64,000 nt of DNA from Brevipalpus yothersi (GCA_003956705.1 QZCP01000844.1:37212-101211), one strand, 5' to 3'. Shown: positions 24,418 to 37,484, numbered from the stretch's first letter. Program-made: numbers and translations. Notes: generated by a model not told the origin, from the letters alone.

Positions 24418-27400
24418 TATGGATGATGATTAATGCAGAAACAGGTCGTTGATATTGGTGATATTGGTGATGTTGTTGTTGTTGGTTGATTATATTATTA
24501 TTATTGAATAATAATAATAATAGTGAAAATATTGAGCTATTTATATATCTTGAATTTCAGGAAAAGTTTACGGAAACTGATTTGTGGAAGAGAATATTCA
24601 TTTCTCTTGGCAATTCAGTATACAGCACAGAAATAATTTTTTCCTCTCTTTTCTTTCCACTATCTATTGTTATGCTAATGATAATGATGATTATGATGAT
24701 GATATACAAATCACTCTGTTTGGAGCCAAAAATATCTCACTGATATCATATTTGTAAGCGAATGAATGTGAGTGTGTGTGTTTGGACAAAATAGAGAGAT
24801 CTTTTCTATCCAGAATTATTGATGATTAATATTGTGGAAAAATTTTTCACCGAAAAAAAGTGAAGCAAAAATATTTAAACTGATCCACATCTCTTGAAAT
24901 CAATTTCCACTATGATCATATTCGCTTGAGAACACTATCAAGTGTAATGGATTCCATGATGATGAACATGATACCATTTTGATGGCGCAAAGACAAAACA
25001 AAAATTTCATGGGCAAATGTTCCATCACTGTTAGTGGAAAAAAATTTTTATCCAGAATCGAGATGCTCTTGAGAGAGAATTTTTATTTTCACTCGAGACA
25101 CACAAGTGTATCACTCACATGAAAAGTGATGATGAAACTGGAGTGAACATTGGAAAATAATTCCAATTCATGGAATCAAGGATAAAATTGAGTGAGATTG
25201 GAGCAGGGGAAAGTGGGAGATGAATTGCACTTCATTTTGGCATGGACAATCACACACACACACACATTACAGTTTCATGGACACATGAGGATCATGGTCA
25301 TCTCCACTCGGACACGAACACAAGGGTCAAAATTAGCTCCCACACTGATTAAGAGAGAGAGCCAAAAAGAGAGTGAAAAAATTGGCCAAAAAACATAGAC
25401 AACAGAGAGAGTGATCATACATTTATATATTTCATATTCTCTCTGCTTTTTAGGCAAGAGCTTTCTCTCAATGAATGGTAATCTATGTACAGAAGACTGA
25501 GAGAGAGAGAAAGAGAAAATATCGATCGAAAAATATTCTCATGCAGTGAGAAAGATCATTTCACTTGCCTCCCACTCGCTGTTTGTCTCTCATCTGCGCT
25601 CTTGCCCGGTTCTGAGAATTCGAGCAGCTAGAACAGTTCTAAGCAGCGAACATATCGATCGATCGAGGAGAGAGAGAAACACGATCCAATAGCGCGTGCT
25701 CTTATGTGGCCCACTTCTGTCAGCCCTCGAAGGACCAATGCTACATGTATTAGGGGTTCCTCTGTTGTCTTTACCCCTTTTCTTGGTTCCTTTTTCATGA
25801 TGAAAGCTAATGAAAGTAGAGGAAAAAGAAAGAAGAGACTGTATGTGTGTGTGATATTGAATCAAGGCGGGACTTCTGTATTCGATTAAATATTTATCTG
25901 GGATCAAATTTACTTTCGGCTTTCACGGGAAATGCTACCAAAATGCTTTTTGCCTGAAAACTGTCCACTGTGGACAGTAGCTGAAATCAGAAACAAATCA
26001 CTTAATCGTAATCTATTTTACGATTTTCTAAAGTAATTCACTGTCCATTAGGCGATTCTTTTCATCTCTTTTCGAAAAGAACTGTTAAGATTTGTTGGCA
26101 TTTTGTGAAGAAAGTTTCAACCGTCCAAAAAAGATGCCTACTTATGAAGAAGTGAAGAATGCCAGTGTATGAAAATTTCATCAAGGGAATGAAAGATAAA
26201 TTCCCGAAAGAATTTTCTATCTCTCATTCGAAATGTGCACTCGAGCCATAGATAAAAGCTTGCATTCTGAAAAGTATTTTATTTGTCTTTGTGTCATTTC
26301 ATCTAGAAGAATCTTCAACCTTTTAGTGTGACTCTCATGCTCATGTATTGTCATTCTTTTCCCTGGAATTTTCCCGGGCACTAAAATGCGAATTCTCAAT
26401 ATTTTTCTATCCGTTTCTCAACAGTCACTTCAACAATCACTGTTGCAATCATTATGAACTAAAAGAATAAGTTATAGGTAGGATTCAAAATGATATTTTG
26501 CTTGATCATAAATTATCTGTCACCAAACTGATGCTTTTATTAGGTAAACAAATTGCATAATAGATAGAACGAGCATTCTCAATTTTTCAATTAATAAATG
26601 AGCCTTTATTCAAACCCTTGTCACAGCGAAAATCACATAAAAATTTAATAAAAATATGGTAAAAATATCCAATCTCTGAATTTGGAAATACATGTGTATT
26701 CTACTTCGAAGATGAGCTCAAAGAAGTGGATAGTCCAAAAATAATTGTTTTGAACTGATTCAAACATGACTATCATGATAAGTTATGATATAATTCAATT
26801 ACAAGTAGAGTACAGTAATGCTGAGGATTAGAGAAACATCAGATAATATTGATCTCAAAACTCTACTGATAGAATATATTGGCATTTTTTTCGTCCCTAC
26901 AATATTGTATACAATTGTACAGTAATATATACAATTAACGGAAAGTAAGAGGATGTAAATTAATTTATATTCAAATGAAATTTAAATATACCATGACTTC
27001 TCTATTAGCATTGGAAAGAATTAAGTGGTCTTATGTAGCTTACTCCTACAAACTGTTTATATAAACATGGATTCATGGAGAGAGAATGAACTTTCGAACC
27101 TCTCAATATTGGCTAAAGTTGCATCGTTTATCAACCCACATGAAAGATTCACTGGAACTTCCGGTTCATCAAAAAGTGATTTTTCTTTCCAGATGGAAAA
27201 TGCTTATCCAATTCATGTATCTGATCACAAAGAGCACATGTTGGTGGATGAAAGTAGAAAACAAGACTGAAATTGATGAAATTCTTGTTGATCAGCAAAA
27301 TTACATCACTAAAATAGACCAGGAAGCGAAAATGAAATGTTTTGATCAGAGAACAAACCATCATGATGAAAGATGAGCATGCTTCGAATACTACGTTGAA

Positions 27401-30039
27401 ATTCTAGAAATTCTCGATAACTATACCGAATTAAAGTTCCAAATGGCACACATATTCCATAGATTGTTCAATCTCTATTCGAGCTATAAATAACCGATTA
27501 AATCCATATGTCAGTTATATTTCAAAAATGATCAGGAGATTAATTGATTCTGATATTACTACTGAATACCAAGGAAACAAAAATAAGCCCCCACAGGATT
27601 GAAAATTCTCTATAAGATGAGCGTAGGTGGGTGTAAATATCCATGAGAAAATAATTGCAGTCCTTTGAACATCTTTTATCTCAGAACTTTTGGATGGCTT
27701 TGGAGAATAGGAAGCATATTGTTCCCCTAGAGATCTCTCTATTCTTTGACAGACACGCCATCATTATTCACCTCAGCAAGTGTCTCTGTCATGATAAGAA
27801 TCAAATCAATCAGAGATGAAAAATGATTTCTTTGATCTTGAACATCTTGAATCTAGAAGAAAATGTTTTTCTTTGACTCATTTTTGTCTTAAATCTGTTA
27901 CATGATGATATCTATCATTAGTCGCGTAACCAAATGCCCTGAAATCAGATTTCAATATGAATCACTTGATTGATACCTTTCTTAGTTTCTATCTGAAGAC
28001 TTTGTCAAGATATTCTATGCCAAATGATCATACCGAACCTATATCTATACATTCGATTCTTTGGGTGCTCAACCAGAGGCTTGGACTTATCATTCAATGT
28101 CTGTCNCATGGTGGATCGCTTGCTAAATATCTTTCGTGAAGCTCGAAAAGTACACTCAACATTTGAACATTCATTCACATTTCGCTTGAAGAGCAAATTC
28201 TGTGTGATTCATATCAACTGATGATATTGAATAAGGCTCTGATGAAATTGTTCTCTTTCACCTTTGCTCAAACCATTCCATCTATTCGATGACACGCAAA
28301 ACTTTGATTCCTCCAGATTGCGATCGATTGCATTGCTCTTCCTGAAACTGAATCTGATGACAGATAAAGAATCTAGAGCTTTCATCACCAAATGTCTATC
28401 GGTAATTCTGGGTCACATAGAGCCTATTCAGGTTGTTTATCTTCAATTAGCCAAAAAGGCACAAGCTTAGTACATACACTAGAGTGGTTAAATGCTCCAA
28501 CAATCTAAGAGTTTTCCACTTTTCTCTGTCAAAAAAAACTCATCAAAAATGTTTATGAGTTCTAGGAAAAAAATGAGAGATTTTTACCTATTTGTAGGAG
28601 AATGGAATTTTAAGGCTCCTATTCAACGTCAAGAGATTCATCTCTACTCAGATATTTGTGAATCCTGACTTTGTTGTTGATGCTCCTTAAGTATTTTCGT
28701 TGAGATCAGGCAAAAATTTTTCTCATTTCTTGCTGATATCATAGTCTTAGTAGCTATATTCTTGTGTATGCATCATTATCGATAATCTTTGGCTCAGTAT
28801 AAAATGTATCGATAGTGGAAAATGGAATTAAGTATCAAAAAATACCTTCTAGATCAGAACATCTCGCATGAACCGAAAGATGATCTAAACTCATTAGCCA
28901 GGAAGATTTTCTGAGATAAGATTCTGGGAAAAACTAACGCATGGCAAAACAGTATCTATGTAGTGATCAAAATCGTCGTTTAGCAATCATTATTGATGAC
29001 TAAATGATCCATGCCCAGTCAAAACATTATGGGCAGCACTCCCATTATCCAAGCATGTCAAGGTTAACCTTTTTGGAAGGGTTGAATCCTCTGATAAGAA
29101 ACAGATCAAGATCAATCAATTTTTAATTTGCTAGAAGAATACTCAAATGGAGCTACAATCGAAAAGAGAACATGAAATAAGTGAGGTGAGACTTTTACAT
29201 TCTCTCTCTCACACACACATTGATGAAGATCTAGTGAATCCCCTAGAGTTCCATTATGATAAAGAACTGAATTTCTTTTCAAAAACCTCCGAGATGAGAA
29301 TAGAAATGGCTGTTTGATTTACAAAATAGAGCTCGCCTGCGTGTCCACATAATTTTGTCATGACAGCTCTTGTTGAATAATTTATCATATTATACCCTAG
29401 AACTTGATTGAGCAGTTTTCATGCAGGCATGATTCAGGCCAAGGTTATCAAATGCCTCATTTGTATTCTCGTGCACTTATTCTTGTCTATTTGGAATTTT
29501 CCACTTTTTCGTTTCTTCTTTAAGTGAAGAAATATCACTGTGAGATATGAACTCATCTGGAAAACTTTTCAAAAAATTTTAATTGCTCAGAATTTTTAGA
29601 GTTCTAAAGTCTGAAAAAAGTCCTACCATATTTGCTTGCTAATAATGTTGAAAGATTAATTGATTCTTAATCCTATCTGATGCTCACTAAATTGCTGTCG
29701 ATTGAATGCTTACATGAATATTTGAAATGGATCAAGAAAGGTGCGATCCATGTGATTGAAAAAATTGATTTTCATTTTGGTTTCATTTTCGTTGAAAAAT
29801 TAAGAAAAATACCCTCACTCAATCAAAATCGATTTGACGACTAATCGTTTCTATTTACCGTAATTTTGGACATTTATCCTGTAAGATTGATCATGAAAGT
29901 TCTCTACAATCCAAATAAATTAAGATTTCCTAGGTGAACCAATTCAATGAATAACGGTACTTTTTCCAAGTGATCATGTGGTTCAACAGAGGACGCTGTT
30001 GAACTGGCTTAGAGCGCACGGAAGAAAAAAAAATTTTCA
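24418..30039. other. Large intergenic region, no supported gene
   Basis: About 5.6 kb upstream of TULP4. It holds ATT/AAT trinucleotide runs (24490..24525), a short CA run (25250..25266), several short open frames without motifs and one ambiguous base at 28086. It probably contains the TULP4 promoter and 5' leader. Short frames at 27025..27376 and 27957..28470 have no family signature and I do not call them. Confidence 0.5.
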
Positions 30040-30113
30040 GCCCATAGACTTTAACATAGTGGATATGGGCCCCATGTTTAAGCTGGGTTTAAGCCAGCTG
30101 CCCCGAATTGCAA

Positions 30114-30172
30114 AAAACCAGGTCTCACCTCGTTGAGGTATATTTTTTCTCAACCAGATGAGACCTGGTTTT
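30114..30172. repeat. Hairpin with 24-bp arms near the left edge of the element
   Basis: Arms 30114..30137 and 30149..30172 pair with two mismatches (core CCAGGTCTCA / TGAGACCTGG) around an 11-nt loop. Two smaller hairpins precede it: GCCCATA/TATGGGC (30040..30070) and AGCTGG/CCAGCT (30081..30099). Confidence 0.9.
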
Positions 30173-30189
30173 AAGCAATAATGAACTTG

Positions 30190-30192
<3 letters not shown>

Positions 30193-30251
<59 letters not shown>
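30193..30251. repeat. (CT)n microsatellite
   Basis: About 29 tandem CT units beside the hairpin cluster. Confidence 0.97.
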
Positions 30252-30253
<2 letters not shown>

Positions 30254-30330
30254 ATAATTAAAATTGAAATTAAAAATTGCCACCACAATCGAATTTAATT
30301 GATCAAGATATGGGAAAGATAATCAAAAGA

Positions 30331-30354
30331 GAGTGAGCAAAGCCTTGCTCACTC
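30331..30354. repeat. Perfect 10-bp-arm hairpin after the BEN gene
   Basis: GAGTGAGCAA at 30331..30340 pairs perfectly with TTGCTCACTC at 30345..30354 around a 4-nt loop. It lies about 120 bp past the stop of the BEN-domain gene and could mark the transcript 3' region; its role is not shown. Confidence 0.85.
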
Positions 30355-30476
30355 TTAAACAATGATTGAAATATTACATAGATTGGAAAACATTGAAATG
30401 AAAAAGAAAGAATTTGAATATTTGAAAAGATAACGAGAGAGGATTTACATAATTTCGGGGGAAGTAATTTAGATGA

Positions 30477-33400
30477 TCACTGACCAGTTTTATCTCTTTT
30501 CTCCGCATTCTTTTTTTTGTATTCATAGTATGATACAAAGTCTTTGAACATTTCTGTCAGTTCCTCGGTTGTTGAGAGCTTTTTACCTTTTTTACCCTTT
30601 TGATTGGCTGCGGGTTTTTTTCGCTTCTGAGTGGCAGTGGTGGCAGTGGTGGCAGTGGTGGTAGTGGTGGCAGTGGTGGTAGTGGTGGCAGTGGTGGTAG
30701 TGGTGGCAGTGGTGGCAGTGGTGGCAGCGGTGGTAGTGGTGGCAGTGGTGGATGGTTTAGCAAAAGGACTTTCCAAGTTATTGGAAGGAATGCTTTCCAA
30801 GTTATTGGAAGGAATGCTTTCCACGAAGCCACTGTCGCTATGAGTGTCAGCATTCTGTTTCTCTGCTTGATCATCAGCAGAGAGATCAATTATCTTAGGT
30901 TGATTCTCTGCCTGATCATCAGCAGAGAGATCAATTAGTTCAGATTGATTCTCATCAGTAGAGAGATCAAGGGGCTGAGATTGCTCAATCTCTTCTCTTG
31001 ATCTTTCAAAGTCGTTGACCTCAGTGATGACAGTGGCGGTTTCAGTAGCCTCAATGGCTTGAGAAGCGGCAATAGTGGCTTGAGTGGCGGCTTCAGTAGC
31101 TTCAGTAGCCTCGGTAGCCTCGGTAGCTTGAGTAGTGGCAGTGGTGGTAGCTTGAGTAGTGGCAGTGGTGGTAGCTTGAGTAGTGGCAGTGGTGGTAGCT
31201 TGAGTAGTGGCAGCTTGAGTAGTGGCAGCTTGAGTAGTGGCAGCTTGAGTAGTGGTTGTTGGCGAGCCAGCAGATTGGCCAAGCTCTGTATCAGAGCTGG
31301 CCAAGTTATTGATTGGGCTTACAATTGCTTCTGTGGAAATCGAATCACAGTCTAGGGGAAGTTCATGGATGGCTGGGAATGGATTTGTGAATGGTGTTGA
31401 TGGTGCTGATGGTGTTGAAGATCGTGGAGGATTAGGTGGCACTTGCAAGGAATTTGAATTACCTGAACTTGATCTTGCGTTGTCATCAGCATTCGGTGAT
31501 GGATCACTTGAACGAGAGCGGGGAGAGCGGGATTTGCTTCGCATATAAGCCAAGCGCTGGGCTTTGAGTTCAGCAATTAACTCTTGATTTTTAGTAAATT
31601 GTTCCTTGAAATTTTTGTCGTCTTCTTTTAGCTTTTCTATAAGCATCCTATTCTTTTTGAACTCTTCCCTGATCATTTGCTCTTTTATCTTTCTATCTTC
31701 ACGAGACTTGATATCTCTCCCCGCTTGATTGACCGACTCGCGGACGATTATGTCCCAATAATACTCGCAGTCGGACAATTTTGGGAGAAATGTTCCCAAA
31801 ACATCTGAAAAAAAGAAAAAATGATCAAGATCTTTTGAATTAAATTAAATGTACTTACGTCGAAGCTTCAATTCGGCGTCTATTGGCCACTGTTTACGAT
31901 GGCCACGGTCCTTCGACATGTTACTCAAAGAGCCATCATCGTTGCGCTTGGGTAAATTGTGGTTAGCGACGAACTTTGTGCCAAACAGCTTTTTGGCCAC
32001 TTGAACGGCCACTTTATTTGGGTCTGGATTGCTTTTCCCTTGATGGTAGATGATTGGCCAAATCTGATTCCATACGTTCTCCTCGATTTTTGGGTTTTTG
32101 TAGTTTTGAACGAATTTTTTCCACTGAAAAAGAGGAAAAGAAAAAGAGAAAAAAATTAAGAACATGATAAGGTCATGAAATGAACTTACCCCTTTTATAA
32201 ATCGTTGGTATGCAATCATTTGCGAAAAAGCGGCTTTAATTTGTATTCTGTTTGCTTGTATATCCTCAATATGATCAAAATTACCCTCATCACCTGTAGC
32301 AGGTAGGTTCATTCCGATTTCCTCTAAATTTCTTACATGGACGGCCATCCATTCAGGAAGATCACGAGTTGTGTTTGTGATTTTGGCAGGAAACAGAGGC
32401 TGACCATCAGGAAGCCTTCTCACAATCGAATCAGTGGCTACATCATAGCCATGATGGCTAGGATCGGAATTTAGATTGACAGGTTCAGAATCTGAATCTA
32501 AATCAGGATCCGGATTCGAAGCGAGCCCTTCTTCTGATAACGAACTTTGCAAGCTCATGTCCATTTCTTGGATTTGTCTTTGAGCTTCTTGATCAAGCTC
32601 AGCTTGAAGCCTTTCAGCAATCATTCTATCATGGTCTTCCATCCTTTTTCTTGATGCACCCTCATCATCACTTTCATCATCATCATCACTGTAACTCACC
32701 AATCTATTGAAGGCCAACATTCCTAGAAGAGATGAAGAGAGATGAAGAGAGATGAAGAGAGATGAAGAGAGATGAAGAGAGAGGAAGAGAGAAGACATGA
32801 GAATTTCGGGTGAAGATCTTGTAAAATATACTTACTTGCAGCTGGAACGGGAAACAAACGCCTCAGCATATTACCAGCTTCAAATCTGGAAGTTCCCGAA
32901 GTCGATGGCTGTGGTTCAGCTAGATTAGTAAGACCAGAGGTCGATGGCTGTTGTTCAGCTAGATTAGCAGGGTCAGAAGCTGATGGTGCTGTGAAAGGTG
33001 TATAATAAGAATAATATATTTCTGGAGCTAGAATAATAATATCTAAATGTGTAAGATCAATAGAAGATAATTAAAAGAAAATTAGAAGAGAGGAGAGAGG
33101 AGAGAGAAGAGAGCCTCTCTTAGAGAGGTAAAAAATCAAAAAAGCCAGAGGCGAAAAAAAGCCAACTCATGGAGATCTTACCTTCCTCGCTGTGATTCGA
33201 GTGTTGTGATTGTGGCTGATTTGGTTGAGGTTGATTCGAGTGTTGTGATTGTGGCTGATTTGGTTGAGGTTGATTAGAAGGTGTTCCAGCTGGAGAGAAT
33301 GAGATTAAATTCAGAAGAACGTTTAAAGATATTGAGCAATTGATCAATTGATTAATTTAAAAACACTAACAGAGAGAAGAGAGAAGAGAGAAGAGAGAAG

Positions 33401-34918
33401 AGAGAAGAGAGAAGAGAGAAGAGAGAAAGAAGTAAACATTGGGACACTTACCTTGTTCGGCACCAGAATTGGAACCAGAATTGACACCAGAATCTGAAGC
33501 AGAATTTGATTGTGTCTCAGTCTCGGCTAGAAAGAATGAGATTAAATTCAGAAGAACGTTTAAAGATATTGAGCAATTGATCAATTGATTGATTTAAAAA
33601 CACTAACAGAGAGAACTTCTCTCAGAGAAAAAGAAGTCAACATAGAAGGAAAAGGAAGTACTTACTTCTTGTTTCTGATTGGCGTTGTGAGTTGCGGTGA
33701 ATTTGTGCCGCGTTTTCTGAATTCGCCGCACTTTCAACTGTGGTTGAGGTGACTTGACCTCTAATTGCTGCGGCAGTCCTCGCAGCCCTTCGCCGCGATC
33801 GGATCAAGAACTGTTCCATAACACGACGTTCGTGTTCAACAGTTCTGTCTGCACCACTTATTTTTTTTCGGTATTTTTTGGCATGTTCTGCCCAAGTTTC
33901 GTTTTTTTTGCCTTTCTTAGCCATTTCTTGTGTGTCCTTAAACACAACAATTAAAAACAATTCAAAATCACTCAAAATAATAGCCAAAAATCACAATCAC
34001 TTTTAAAGAAATTGAGTTGAACTTGCATAAACAAAAGCACAGAGAGAAATGGAAGCTTTTTCTAACTTTACTCACCTTCTTCCTTGATTTCGCTTTTTTC
34101 GCCGATTTGGCTTTTTTCGTTGGTTTGGCTTTTTTTCTTCGCTCTTCCGGCTCTTCCGGCTCTTCTTTCGAGCCCGCACTTGACTTTTCTTCGTTTGATG
34201 GCTGGAAATAAAACGATTAAGCAAACGCAATTGAAATTAAAAACATTCTGAGGGCATTTTTAAAAATATTCAAGAAAATCAAATGAACAAGAGAAAGTCA
34301 TACTTACCAAATTTGATCGGCCTTTTTCTCGGCCTTTGTTTTTTTCTTCTTCCCAGTCTTTCCAGCCTTCGTTGGCTGGACGCTGTAAATAAAATGATTA
34401 TTTAAAAATTCATTTCTCAATAAATGGAGAATAGATTCACCAGATCTTGATTAAAATCATATGAAAACAAAAGTAAACTTACCTTCCCTGAGTCTCGATG
34501 ACTCTCTCTGCTCGAACCTTTCGAGCCACTATTCTCTTCGTCTGTGTCGTCGTTGTCTCTCTTTCTTTTTCGATTGTCCTCTTCACATGAGCTGACAGCA
34601 CGCTGAAAATGATACAAGATGAATTGAAAAAAAAGAGCAAAAACACTTTAACTTTCAAAGAAATTGAGTTGAACTTGCATCAATAAAAGCACAAAGAGAA
34701 ATGAAAGCTTTAACTCACTTTCGAACGTCTTAGGCGTTTTTTCTTTTTTTTAGCTTTTTTTCTCGGCTCTTCCGCTAAGTTCGCTTCTCCCTCCCCTCGG
34801 ATCGAACTCTAGCAGAAAATAAAGGGTGAAGAGAGGGATTTGAAAGGTGAAATAAGGTGAAAGAGAGATTTTTTTCTTCTCAAGAACATTAAAAGCGAAT
34901 TAAAAGAAAAGGAAAGAG

Positions 34919-34950
<32 letters not shown>

Positions 34951-35411
34951 TAAGGGGGAGAGAAAGTATCAAAACTTACCTCTTCTTCATCATCTGTCGA
35001 TGCTAAATTGACAATGTCGGTAGATGATGATACATCAGGTACACCAACTCTGTACAAACGAAAATTAGCACATAACTGGCAATCCTCATGACAGTCTTGG
35101 CATTCCGAGTCAATATCGGAAAAACTTGGGCTGGTCGTCGTGTGAGAACTCATTTCGGACTCTTCAGGCTCCGAGTAAATTTCGGGGGAAGAACTTAGGC
35201 TGATCGTAGTATCGGTGATGCTCATTTCGGACTCTTCATTGGAATCTTGCCAGGTCCGCTCCGTTGAATTTGAATGAGTTGATCGACTCATACATGGATC
35301 ATAATCCATGTCGTCTGGATTGTCAGGATCGACACTCTCCTCACTCTCTTCGCTGAGTTCAATATAATCATCGTTCTGACCATTACATCCATCCTGATGT
35401 CCTTCATCCAT
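30477..35411 (-). CDS. 12-exon protein with probable BEN domain, element-borne
   Basis: Exons: 34980..35411, 34719..34808, 34483..34602, 34308..34382, 34076..34201, 33666..33936, 33452..33526, 33182..33289, 32836..32988, 32190..32722, 31859..32123 and 30477..31804. All joins keep frame, giving 1191 aa. The N-terminus is acidic. It is followed by four short phase-0 exons rich in Lys/Arg/Glu, then MAKKGKKNETWAEHAKKYRK, then three short phase-1 exons with Gln-Pro or Ser-Asn repeats. About residues 690-780 read as a BEN domain: DPNKVAVQVAKKLFG, then SDCEYYWDIIVRESVNQ and GRDIK. The rest is a coiled coil (KLKEDDKNFKEQF), an SR patch, long Thr-Ala repeats and a Lys-rich end. BEN domains bind DNA or chromatin and occur in transposon and viral proteins. 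Nuclear action is inferred. The very short symmetric exons suggest growth by exon duplication. Confidence 0.72.
30640..31260. repeat. In-frame repeats coding for Thr/Ala tracts
   Basis: Two tandem-repeat blocks inside the last BEN-gene exon: a 9-bp unit like GGTGGCAGT (30640..30745) and a longer unit with AGCTTGAGTAGTGGC (31100..31255). On the minus strand they encode TTTTATTAT-like and TTQAATTQA-like runs. Confidence 0.9.
32731..32780. repeat. 10-bp tandem repeat in an intron
   Basis: Five copies of GATGAAGAGA within the intron between the 32836..32988 and 32190..32722 exons of the BEN gene. Confidence 0.95.
33310..33610. repeat. Duplicated intron unit of about 75 bp
   Basis: 33296..33370 and 33532..33608 are nearly identical (GAATGAGATTAAATTCAGAA through AAAACACTAACAGAGAGAA). 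Each lies in the intron upstream (on the minus strand) of a short phase-1 exon. An AGAGAAG-type 7-bp repeat follows at 33372..33427. Confidence 0.93.
34001..34718. repeat. Second duplicated intron unit, about 70 bp
   Basis: 34008..34060 and 34657..34710 share AAAGAAATTGAGTTGAACTT followed by a near-identical stretch ending ATGAAAGCTTT or ATGGAAGCTTT. They flank different Lys-rich exons of the BEN gene. Confidence 0.9.
34926..34951. repeat. (GA)n microsatellite
   Basis: About 13 GA units in an intron of the BEN gene. Confidence 0.95.
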
Positions 35412-35697
35412 GACGTTCAAGTAATTGAGCAATATATTTATCAGATCTTTTCAAGTTAACTGGAATTGATTTATTAATTTAGATGAATTAATTTAACAAT
35501 TTCTAACACAGAAACAGAGAAGAAAAAACAAACAAAAAAGAAAGAAAAAAAGAGGAGAGCAAAAGAATAGAAAAAGAAAAAAAGTGGAAAAAGATGAGCG
35601 CGCATCGGAAAATGGGACAAACATGAATAAATAATCAAACACCTACGAAAAATGAATTGATAAGTAGAAATATGATTAAATCAATCAGTGGATTAGT

Positions 35698-37484
35698 TTA
35701 ACTTTTCGACTGTTTTTTTCTCTTGTTTTGTGTATTATCTTCACCAGAACTTGACAAATTCGTAGCTCGCTTTTTGTTACCTCTGGTGTTCTTGGTGCAA
35801 TTTTTTTCGGTGTTAGCATTGGCGCCATTGATTTCGGCAGTTTCGTTGCTGTTTATTAGAGCCTGTTTATAGAGCCGTTCAATATCTTTGTTAACAGGAG
35901 GGCCCGAGTGCATTTCAATCTCACCATCAACCTCATGAACAGAATGCAAATCGTCATCATCCTCATTAAGAGGAGGTAAATCGTCATCATCCTCATTAAG
36001 AGGAGGTAAATCGCCATAATCGTCCTCATCATCTAGGTGATTATAATGTTCTTTTGATGCCCTTGAATAATCATTTTGATTTTGAGACCGAGGAGGTGAC
36101 AGAACGCTGTCATCATTGGTGGAGAAATTTGGTAATTGAATCAAGGAAAACTTTCCAGTTTGCTCATTATACTGAGCATCATTAGCTTGAGCTATTCTTC
36201 TAATGATAGCTGAGTGGCCATGTTTTCTAGGATCCAGTTTATATTTGAGAGGCTCATTCTTGTTAGAATTTACCATTTCTGCCCCATAACGATTGAAGCA
36301 TGTTCTCATCATCTCATAACCATTTCCCTGGAACCATGAGCACGTCCCGTATGTCTCGTCTTCATACTTTCCAAAAAGTCGAAAAACACCTAAAAAGGGG
36401 ACAAAAAACTCAATTAATATAAAAGTTCTTGAAAATTCCGTATATACAATACTCACTTAAGATGTTAGCTAAGTCCTCAGAAGGCAGGGATGGACGAACT
36501 CGGTTATTCCATAGATATTTTGAAATTCGATCTTTATCACTCTGATTTTTGGGTGGAATCAAACAATTTGCCAACAGAAGTGGATCCACGATAATTTCCA
36601 AGATATTTTTCAAAAATTGAGTATTGCTTGGATAAATTTCCTCAGGATCCTCTTTAGATAAATATGCTCTCAACTTGATTTGTTTTTCCTTCACCAACCA
36701 ATTGAGATTTGAAATTTTTCCCAGTACCTTATTCCATTTTGATTTATCAGTTATTAGTTTGATCATAAAACGTTGTTGGTGAACTTTCCCTAATTTCATT
36801 TTTCCATCTTTTGTTGAGCCAACAATTTCCAAAATGAGATCCACTTTTGTGATCAATTTATTCACTTTTGTGGCCAATGCACGCAATTCATCCAATCCAT
36901 CCAACTTATCCAACTTATCAAATTTTTTCGATATTTTACCAAACGCACTCCTAATTTCCGATTGAATAATATTCAGTCGTTCTTGATCAGTTCTTGATCC
37001 TTCCATAGTTATTAATTCCAGTTCTGAGTCTGATGCAACTATCTTAGCACACACTTCCGTTTTCAACTGCTTCACATTATCGCTCGAACCAATATATAAT
37101 AATGAACAGCCTTCTCTCTCTCTTTCCTGATCATTTGCAGCCTCAGTATCGATTGCCAACAATTTTGTACCATTTTCTATAGCATGATAACACTTCATAT
37201 ATACTCCCATAGGATCCTCTCCAAATTCATCAGAGCGTTTTGAGTATAGTTTACGTTTCTTTATAAATAAAGTTTCGAGAAATACTATCGATGAAAAGTA
37301 ATGAAGGTTATTAATTTCTCAATTAATTTTCATTTTCATCATCAGAAATTGAATAAAACTTACCTGAATTACAGTTTAGCTTTCCATGATAATGATAATC
37401 TTCCGATGATTTCCATTTCTCGACACAATACTCAATTATATCATTTATTCGATTCTCTGATAAGTTTTCCAAGCTTATGGCCAT
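35698..37484 (-). CDS. 546-aa coiled-coil/acidic protein, element-borne, unrecognised
   Basis: Exons 37364..37484, 36457..37284 and 35698..36389 join in phase 1 twice. The start at 37484 gives MAISLENLSENRIND. Exon 1 is read in an open frame between a good ATG and a GTAAGT donor, and its phase matches exon 2. Residues about 115-170 form a likely coiled coil (KISKKFDKLDKLDGLDEL). A globular helical segment follows (LNWLVKEKQIKLRAYL, PLLLANCLIPP, KYLWNNRVRPSLPSEDLANIL, then FGKYEDETYGTCSWFQGNGY). The C-terminal third is acidic, with a duplicated DLPPLNEDDD unit, and ends in a basic nuclear-signal-like stretch (NKRKKQSKS). No family recognised. It lies head-to-head with the transposase, so the two probably share a promoter region. 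It may be a second DNA-binding or regulatory component of the element. Confidence 0.7.

Noticed and set aside
27025..28470. Cluster of short frames on both strands
   Set aside because: No known motif, wrong codon bias, and one ambiguous base; treated as intergenic.
30557..31548. Several repeat-rich frames on both strands (Gly-Ser and Pro-Leu repeats)
   Set aside because: Shadows of the Thr-Ala repeat coding sequence in other frames.
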